The notes under the pieces were generated by a model. The model was not told where the DNA came from. It worked only from the letters and a program-made list of their open reading frames with translations, and did no database searches. 64,000 nt of DNA, taken from assembly GCA_002917075.1 (NCBI GenBank), contig NTMA01000010.1, forward strand, positions 558,001-622,000. The letters are read 5' to 3'. This document shows, in pieces, positions 57,307-64,000 of this stretch; within the stretch, counting starts at the first letter, position 1; the number at the start of each line of letters is the position of its first letter. Made by a program: the position numbers and the translations under genes. The DNA comes from Hawksworthiomyces lignivorus (taxonomy: Eukaryota > Ascomycota > Sordariomycetes > Ophiostomatales > Ophiostomataceae).

Positions 57307-58305
57307 TTACGAGCTCCACACGGCCACATAGTCAACCTCCATGCTCGAGCCGACGCCGCCGTTCGTGGCGCCAGTCGGCGTGGAGCCGCCGGCGACAGCG
57401 CTGGGGAACGCGCCACCGACAGCCACGTTGAACAGGAGGAACTTAGAGTTCTGGGCCAGCGTAGCCCAGTCGGCCTGGTTGTTGACAGTCGTGGCCTTGA
57501 GGGTGAAGACCACCCGCCCGTTCAGGGTCCAGGTGATGGTCTCCTTCTGCCAGTCGGCGGTGGACTTGGCGGCGGTACGGTCGATGGTGACGGCGGCCGT
57601 GTACCAGGCGCCGCGGGCAAAGCCAAAGGTGTTGCTGATGCCGGTCGTCTCGTGGCAGGGGCCGCCGTTTGCGGTGCCGCAGTGGACGGTCTGGTAGGCC
57701 AAGTTTTGGCCATTAATGGACTCGATGATGTCAACCTCGCCGACGGCGGGCCAGTTGTTGTAGTTGCCACGGAAAGCGGAGCCGAGCGACCAGAAGGCCA
57801 TCCAGATGCCCAGCTGCGTGGAGGCGGCGCCGTTGCCGAGCTTCAGGCGAGACTCAATGCGCACCTTCTTGCCAACAGCGCAGGTGAAGTCGTAGGCCTT
57901 GACGGACTCAATGCGGCCCGACGTGAAGGTCGTCTTGCCGGGGACTCTAGTACGGACGGGAGTGATGAGCAGGGTCTGCGAAGAAGTGATCTGCAAGTTA
58001 TCGGTGCTCGCAGCGTAGACCTCGGCCTCGCCCGTTCCCCACTGGGCTGGGCCACCCTTGTAGCTAGTGCCCGTGTCGATCGTCCAGCGGGCGGAGGAAG
58101 GCAGGCTGCCCGCGGCAAGACCAGAGAAGTCATCTGAGAAGAGTGTCTTGGTGAAGCCGCTGGGGATTGGAAGGTTGCCTACTACACCGGGGTTGGAGGC
58201 ACGAGAAGCAATGCTGTGCCGGGAGAAAAGCGGGAAGGCCACTGCCCGCTGGAAGGCAACAGCTGCCAACAGCACGAGCAGCCGTGCCAAGAAGATCGAC
58301 GCCAT
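57307..58305 (-). CDS. Secreted GH16-family endo-beta-1,3(4)-glucanase, 332 aa
   Basis: A predicted secreted glycoside hydrolase that cuts beta-1,3 or mixed-linkage glucan in cell walls. The single exon begins with a strong signal peptide (about residues 1-23). The family 16 jelly-roll features are present: LFSDDFSG near residue 55, WGTGEAEVYAASTDNLQI, and the catalytic signature GEVDIIESING with nucleophile Glu190, Asp192 and acid/base Glu195 (ExDxxE). Later come the aromatic TWTLNGRVV strand and the closing FLLFNVAVGG and MEVDYVAVW strands typical of bacterial-like laminarinases. There is no GPI signal and no carbohydrate-binding module, so the enzyme should be released. The precise substrate cannot be read from sequence. 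It is convergent with the 425-aa gene. Confidence 0.92.
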   Translation of the reverse strand: MASIFLARLLVLLAAVAFQRAVAFPLFSRHSIASRASNPGVVGNLPIPSGFTKTLFSDDFSGLAAGSLPSSARWTIDTGTSYKGGPAQWGTGEAEVYAASTDNLQITSSQTLLITPVRTRVPGKTTFTSGRIESVKAYDFTCAVGKKVRIESRLKLGNGAASTQLGIWMAFWSLGSAFRGNYNNWPAVGEVDIIESINGQNLAYQTVHCGTANGGPCHETTGISNTFGFARGAWYTAAVTIDRTAAKSTADWQKETITWTLNGRVVFTLKATTVNNQADWATLAQNSKFLLFNVAVGGAFPSAVAGGSTPTGATNGGVGSSMEVDYVAVWSS

Positions 58306-60530
58306 TATGGGGTAAGACCACGAAAAGAGAGAGAATGACGAGAGGTAAAAGAGAGTAATGTCAAAAAAGACGAAGACGCAAATTTAAAAGAATGACAGTT
58401 CCAAGACGGATGTAAATGAGAGACAGTCCCTGAGGGAGTATGTAAACGAGTGTAGATGGCGAAAGAAAGCCAGATGGTTCCAGACTTTCGGGTCGACGAA
58501 CAAAGAAAGAAGAGAGCATCTTCAGACGAAGGCCTAGGCGGGCCATCGGCGGATCTTAAAGGTGACGAAGCGAAGCAAACATCGGCGCCAGATTCAAAAG
58601 GAGAAAAGAGGCGGACATCCCCCCCTGTCCTACACGTGCAGTTTGGCACGCTTCCACTTCCCTCGCTTCTGCCATACGAGAGAGAAATATCGTGACCTTA
58701 CTTAATTCGGTCATATCTGTTGAGGCCAGCAGAGTGTCGCCAGGTCTTTCCGCCTAGCGGTCACCGATATTCACAAGCGCGAGAGTACTATTGACCACGG
58801 ATTCAGCTGGTGTACCTTGTATAGTAGAATACGTGTTGGCCAACTACGATGTACGTGAAAGGACGGAGAGCCATTTCCTAGACGAGGTCATTTGGGGGAC
58901 CAGGCCCTGCCAAGTCAAGAAGCTATGCCTTCTGGGGATGCAGTGTGGGTGGAGATCTAAGATACCATTGGCTAGACCCTGGTCTAGGCGGGTCGGTGCC
59001 TGACCCAAAATTTTCTACGAATTGCTACCCTTGCTTCGCCTTTCGTGCTTTGGGGATGGAAAGGGCAAGTGGCGCAAGAAATACAACGAGGACATGCCAC
59101 CGCGAATTGGGTGCCTAGGCCATTACTGCGAGTAATATCCACGCTCGGCACGCAAAAGGGAGAGAGCCTCAACACAGACGCAAGGGTCAAAGAACAAAAG
59201 GGGAAAAAGAAGAAAATTGAGGGCAAAGTACCTGCTTAAATGGCAATTCACATTGAGACGCACATCGAACAAAGGCATTCTTGCTCAGTCATAGGGATGC
59301 GGATGCGGGACCCTGTCAGGATCTAATTTATTATACGGGTTGAAAATGAGGCCAAACCCAAAAATACCGGATAGGGGGAGGCTCGGCGGCGCGCGGAAGC
59401 GCCAGATATATATGTAAGCATAGCGATTTGGTGCAAGTAAGATTGCGCACCCTCCTTTCTAGGGAAAAAAAAAAAAAAAAAAAAAAAAAAGGAACAGGAA
59501 GAACGCGCTACATTTTGTGCTTATTCGTTGTTTATACGGTGTCGCATTGTGACTACTCGTACAAACGAATATGGAGTGGTTCTTCGATCTCAAAAGCTAG
59601 TGGATCGAGGAGGAGCAGGGGGGACCAAAAAAGGTAGCTCAGCGAAATTTCAAGGACGCATGGAAAATGCCGTGTTCATGAGGCCTGCTATGCTTGGCTC
59701 CAGTCGTTCAATGCGGCGTGCGGACAAGAGAAGCCGGCCTAGTCCGATATCAATGCGAGTTGCGGACGTGTTCGACCCTGCTCTATCTGAGAAAGGATAC
59801 CGGCAAATGTGTCCCGACTCCTTCGTGTTCTTTGCTGGTATATGCATCCGCGATAATCTTCCACGTCCCCGCCCGCGTTACCATTTGTCGTATTGCTTGC
59901 CCATTTTAATTTAAGCATACAAGTGTATTTTTTTCCTCGCTACGTACTAGTTTCTTCCTCTATTCTCTCCTGAATCATCAGGTAGCTTAGCAATTCGAAA
60001 CTCACCTTTCTTAACATGTATAGCCTTACTTTCTCGATTTTATCCAACTTCAAGATCGTTATAAGTGCATGAGATTGTCGTGGGGGTATGACGTACAGAA
60101 GGTGCGAATTGGATATATATCTCGTGGAGAGCAAATGCTATTCGACCGTCCACGACTATGGTAAGAAAAGACAATACAAAATACAGAGGCAGTAAAAACA
60201 ATAAAGACAAAATTCCAACACTCTATCCATCTCATGGTATCGAGGAAAAGATGACCTAAATACGTTCGTGCTTTTTATACCCGACCAAAACAGCCCAGTG
60301 ATGCCCATGCCAAGCGCAACCATCCAATATGAAATGACCTAGAACACGAAAAGAAAGAAACATCAAGACGTCACTCTGTATACTGCCTTCTTGCAGCATA
60401 GCATTCATCACATGAGCTCCCCTCACTCCGTGGAGATTCTCCTCCGCCCAAGTGGGGTTGCATCCATTTGGTACAGATTTGGCTCTCCCCAAAGGCCAAC
60501 CTAGGTCTTTCGACTTTATAGACGCCAGTA
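58306..60530. other. GH16 promoter region and 3' flank of the second Zn2Cys6 gene
   Basis: This 2.2-kb spacer lies between two minus-strand genes. It contains a 26-base A run at 59465-59490 preceded by a TATATATA-like stretch near 59405-59411, and many short open frames without domains. A plus frame at 59528-59914 starts without an ATG and is not called. Confidence 0.5.
59465..59490. repeat. Poly-A tract of 26 bases
   Basis: An uninterrupted A26 homopolymer in intergenic DNA. It could be a length-variable tract or the trace of a retroposed RNA tail, though no LINE-like or gene-like sequence precedes it. Confidence 0.85.
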
Positions 60531-63279
60531 TCACTCAGCAATATTTGCCATACCTCCCGGAGCGAAGTTTCCATACATGCCTTCGTCGCTGCTGTCCTCA
60601 TCAGAACTCTTCGGGCTTTGAACTCCACTTGCGTCAGTGCTGGGAATGCCGCCGAAGTTTTCAAAGCCGACATTCCCAAAGCCGCCAACAATGCCAACAC
60701 CGGCACTACCAAAACCTCCACTGCCCATACCCAGAGCTAGAATGCTCTGGCGCCGAGCAGCGTCCATGTCAACAACGCTAGCACTTCGACTGAAGCTCGG
60801 TTTCTCTGGTAGTTTTTTAAGGAGACCAGTGCTGATGTCCAACATGCCCATGGCAAACTCTGTCAGGCCCTTGCCTTCACCCTGTTTAGAACTAACAGAG
60901 AGCGTCCAGCGGTACTCGCCCAGTCGACGGCGATACCAGTCTGCCTCTTCACGTCCGGGTGAGGTAGCCCACAGTAGGCTGCCAAAGGTGCCAATGAGAG
61001 CAAAGTTAGTTTTCGACGCAAAGTACCAAAACGCCCGCAGGTGATTAGGCGTGAGCCGGTTTACAAAATCCATGGCCGAGATCAATCTCGCCTTCGCTGC
61101 TGACCGGCAAATGTGTTGCACGTAAGGCTCTGGGCCACCGACGCTGCCAGCCAAGTTATTCGCGCTGCTGCTATTGGATAGCATGATCGGAGAGGATGCG
61201 GGCTGCGGCGTGCTTGCAACTGAACCGGCTGGTGAAGTCATTGACCGGATGATGCGGCGGTGCAATGTTATCTCGGCTGCGAAATACGCCAAGTGGAGAT
61301 ATCCGATGCTCGAAAGGCGGTTGCCGCTGATGTTAGTCGAAGCACCGCCAGAAGAATATGAGGAGTCCATGCGAACAGCTGCCGGCAGTGCCGAGTACCA
61401 TTCTTTCAATTTGAGTTGAATCGGTTTGGCTAGAGTCAAAACAAGCTGCGTACCCTGTGAACCTGCCGCATCCACGTTCTGCATAGCTTGTAAGGTGTAG
61501 AACGTATCTAGAATCTCGGCTAGCACCTGTGTGAGCTGAACCATCTGCACAAACAATGTACGGCCACGCTCGATCTCGATTTGTTCTTCAGTATCGTCTT
61601 CATCCCATTCAACATCCTGGAAGTCGTTCGGAAGAAGCTGTTTTACCGCCCAGTTGCTGGCAAAGATATGTGAAGGGCGGCCATGAACCAGAGCACCCCA
61701 TTTGTCCTGCATGTATAGTGCCCACGCTAGGCGCTTTCGCAGACCACGCTCCCAAGGAGGAATCTTCCAAGCCGAGCAATCCAGATGTAGGCCAAGTTCC
61801 TGTCCAATAGCAACCAGCTGAGCGGTAGGCGCCCATTGATCGCCTTCGGGGCGTTGTGACAGCAAAAGGCCAGCTTGAACGGTAGATAGTTTGGGACGAA
61901 ACATCGAATCTGCAAGCGTAGTGCGGACGAGCCGCTCGAGTTCGCGAACATTTGGGCGTGGCTGGTTAGAGAGTTCCTCATCTAGATCCCACCAGTTGAT
62001 GGCTAAAATGTAGATCGCGGCGAGCAATGGCGGCGAAAATTCCCGCAAGTTGTTTTCATATTTTTCATAAAAGACTGTCTTCTGAACGATCGGAAAGCCT
62101 GGGTGAACCACACGGAAATATAAATCGACTAGTCGCCGGCCGTTCGGCGCAACAATACGTTCGATTTCATCCAGATCTTCGACTATATGCTCGAAACCGG
62201 GAGTGTTGTAGTCCGGAAGAAGTAAAAACGTGTCATTATCGCTTACTTTTCGCAAAGTCCCTCTCGCTAGCAGGCTCTCGTCGTGGGGATCGAAGGGAGA
62301 GAGGTTGATCAAAGACGGCTCGAAGTCAGTTGTAGGCCCAATATATTGCGAATATCGGTCTAGTTGGAGACCGAGTGTGCGTTTGAACATTGTGACGCCG
62401 CCAAAATTGGCCATATCCTCGACGAGAGAATTGCTAACGGCTGTGCTGGAAAGACTGCCGTGTTGACGACGACGTCTGTTATCATATCTTCCCGAATACC
62501 TGTGCACCAATCAAGAGTTAGAAATCCACTCATATCAATCAGATTGGTAGGCAATAAGCGAAAGACGTCCTCCCTCCTTCACGCCCCCCAATAGCCGCCG
62601 ACTAGACGGGTTTTGACGGAGTGAAAAAAAAACAAAGATGAAACAGAAGAGAGGAGAAAAGGGAACAACTCGGAGAGAAACAGATAAATATTGCAGAGTC
62701 ATGTGCATAGCAAGGCTGTCAGAGTGGGGGAGGGTGGAATGAATTGGGGGGGGCCCAGTAAAAGTAGAGGGACACAGCAGTGCGGTAATGCGAGGCAATA
62801 TGCTGGAGACGGTCTATAATCCGCTTATAATAGCTGCTTGGGAGTGTTTCTAATCGCATGATTTGGCTCTTATGATCTCACCCTCTTTTGCTGCCGTTAT
62901 CGTCCAGGTCGCCACCCAGCTTCCGCTTACGAGGCTGAGGGCTCCCAGAAAGAGAGCATTCAATGCTGTTAACTTGACAAGAGATACATGCGTCCTCGTC
63001 GTCGCTCATGACGCATCTGATCCGCCGACGCTGGCAGGCTTCGCAAGGAATGGTGGCGTAGTTGTTCAAAGGCGAATCCGAATCTGGAGAGTCGAGTCCG
63101 GCAATGCTTGCAGGGTAGGAGTCGACATTGATGCTCCCCTGGCGGCTAGGTGGATGCGAACGTCTAACTGCTGAAAACCCTGTGGCACGGCTAACAGGAT
63201 CAGAAGAAGAAGAAGAAGAAGAAGGTTTTGGAGCGATAGGAATTGGAGCCGTCCTGGCCATTGCGCTCGGAGTGGACAT
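60531..63279 (-). CDS. Zn2Cys6 transcription factor with fungal_trans domain, TamA/Dal81-like, 788 aa
   Basis: This is a predicted nuclear regulator. Two exons (63279-62882, 62499-60531) give 789 codons with the stop; the joining intron is 382 nt, unusually long here. The zinc cluster CX2CX6CX8CX2CX6C spans residues 79-108 (CEACQRRRIRC, then CISCQVNSIEC), followed by a basic PRKRKL stretch. The middle homology (fungal_trans) domain shows LVDLYFRVVHPGFPIV, ILAINWWDLDEELSN, KLSTVQAGLLLSQRPEG, LGLHLDCSAWKIPPWE and the LRKRLAWALYMQDKWGALVHGRPS motif. This last set resembles the TamA (Aspergillus) and Dal81/Uga35 (yeast) nitrogen co-regulators, and the length is close to TamA. That assignment is from memory of the family and needs an alignment. 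A Ser-rich run (AAG repeat) lies in the N-terminus. Four GATA sites lie upstream. Confidence 0.82.
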
Positions 63280-64000
63280 GGCGCGAGTAAAAAGAGGTAT
63301 CTGTATGCGGACCAAAAGAGAAAAGCCGATTTACCCCGTAGAAGCACAATGCGTTTTTCGACGGACGGGGTGTCGGAGGGGTGGTGGAGTGGGCTGCAGG
63401 CCAACACTCGCCTGTTGCTTGCAGAGCAAAGCAGCTGCTCAATCTGAAAGCAGCGTGGAGGTAACAAAAACGGAGATCTACAATAAAAGATGACCTAGAG
63501 GGTGTGTGGATAGGAGAGCTAACTTCGTCGACACGGCGGAAGCGAACAGATAGCAGTTAGAGCTGCCAATTGCAGCAGCAAATTGCAGAGCCGTTCCGCC
63601 TGACTGGCTGAACCGTTGTCGACGACGTACTGTCCGTGGGGATGCGCTCTCTAGAACCCGCACAAAGCTACCAAACGGAAGACGGCTAGATAAGACAAGC
63701 GTCAATGCCAATGGATGCTGCTCGATGCTGCGGCTTCAGTACTTTCCTGCACTGGTCTAGTCAACAAAACTAGGATACAAGGCAGATGAGTACTTTGCGA
63801 GCAGACAGTCGCAAAGATGGACTGCCAGAAATCGACGAGGACCCCTCTCTGGGTTGCTGATAAGACTTAATACCTTGTCCTCAACTGTGTGCAAAGGACA
63901 CCGGATACAGGCAGAGATAAGGTCCTAATTATGTCAAGTGGGTCGGCAAGTAAGGACAAGAGTACCACGCACACGGCACTGATAACGTCCTTCGTACGTG
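63280..64000. promoter_or_regulatory. Promoter region of the TamA/Dal81-like gene with four HGATAR sites
   Basis: HGATAR sites, the binding core of GATA nitrogen factors such as AreA/Nit2, occur at 63688-63693, 63858-63863, 63915-63920 and 63980-63985, all on the plus strand. A few such sites are expected by chance in 720 bp, so the enrichment is modest. A second start Met lies six codons inside the coding region. The window ends within this region. Confidence 0.4.

Noticed and set aside
59528..59914. 128-codon plus frame downstream of the A26 tract
   Set aside because: It starts without an ATG and has no recognisable motif or splice support.

Overview
The window is nuclear DNA of a filamentous ascomycete, most likely a Sordariomycete and possibly in the order Hypocreales. 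The reasons are short spliceosomal introns (mostly 55-130 nt, with GTRNGT donors and RCTRAC-like branch sites), fungal-only families (Zn2Cys6 regulators, a GPI-anchored Cu-only superoxide dismutase, a GH16 glucanase), a protein disulfide isomerase ending in HDEL, and pyrimidine-rich leaders. No species name is claimed. There is no CRISPR array, operon, prophage, intact transposon or recognisable tRNA/rRNA gene. I rebuilt the gene models by hand from splice sites and reading-frame continuity; every spliced model closes to a whole number of codons.

Layout. 2.4-4.1 kb (-): a Zn2Cys6 regulator. 4.1-17.6 kb: 13.5 kb of AT-rich DNA with no gene I can support. 17.6-18.5 kb (-): GPI-anchored Cu-only superoxide dismutase. 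21.4-23.0 kb (+): a large RNase H-fold protein with extra domains. 23.8-24.5 kb (+): OST2/DAD1. 24.9-26.2 kb (-): GRASP/Grh1. 26.9-27.8 kb (+): TGS1 cap hypermethylase. 28.0-34.1 kb (-): Dop1/Dopey. 35.3-37.4 kb (+): MON1. 39.2-41.0 kb (+): PDI. 41.7-42.4 kb (+): a 111-residue predicted mitochondrial protein. 43.1-44.3 kb (+): Vps71/SWC6. 44.5-46.3 kb (-): Wss1-type metalloprotease. 46.8-49.1 kb (-): Kel3/KLHDC4 kelch protein. 49.6-55.2 kb (-): DNA2 nuclease-helicase. 55.7-56.9 kb (+): conserved-looking protein of unknown function. 57.3-58.3 kb (-): secreted GH16 glucanase. 60.5-63.3 kb (-): a second Zn2Cys6 regulator resembling the TamA/Dal81 group.

Two functional groupings stand out. Between 23.8 and 41 kb, five of six consecutive genes serve the secretory and endolysosomal pathway: N-glycosylation (OST2), Golgi organisation and unconventional secretion (GRASP), Golgi/endosome traffic (Dop1), late endosome-vacuole fusion (MON1) and oxidative folding (PDI). 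The exception is TGS1. Between 43 and 55 kb lie chromatin and genome-stability genes (SWC6, Wss1, DNA2). DNA2 shares a divergent promoter that carries four MCB-like ACGCGT/ACGCGA elements within 77 bp, which suggests G1/S control.

I found no clearly undescribed multi-gene system. The best leads are the 13.5-kb gene desert upstream of a conserved regulator, the RNase H protein with its N-terminal Cys pairs and C-terminal amidotransferase-like fold, the two uncharacterised fungal proteins (41.7 and 55.7 kb), the DNA2 promoter cluster and GC-AG intron, and the secretory block.
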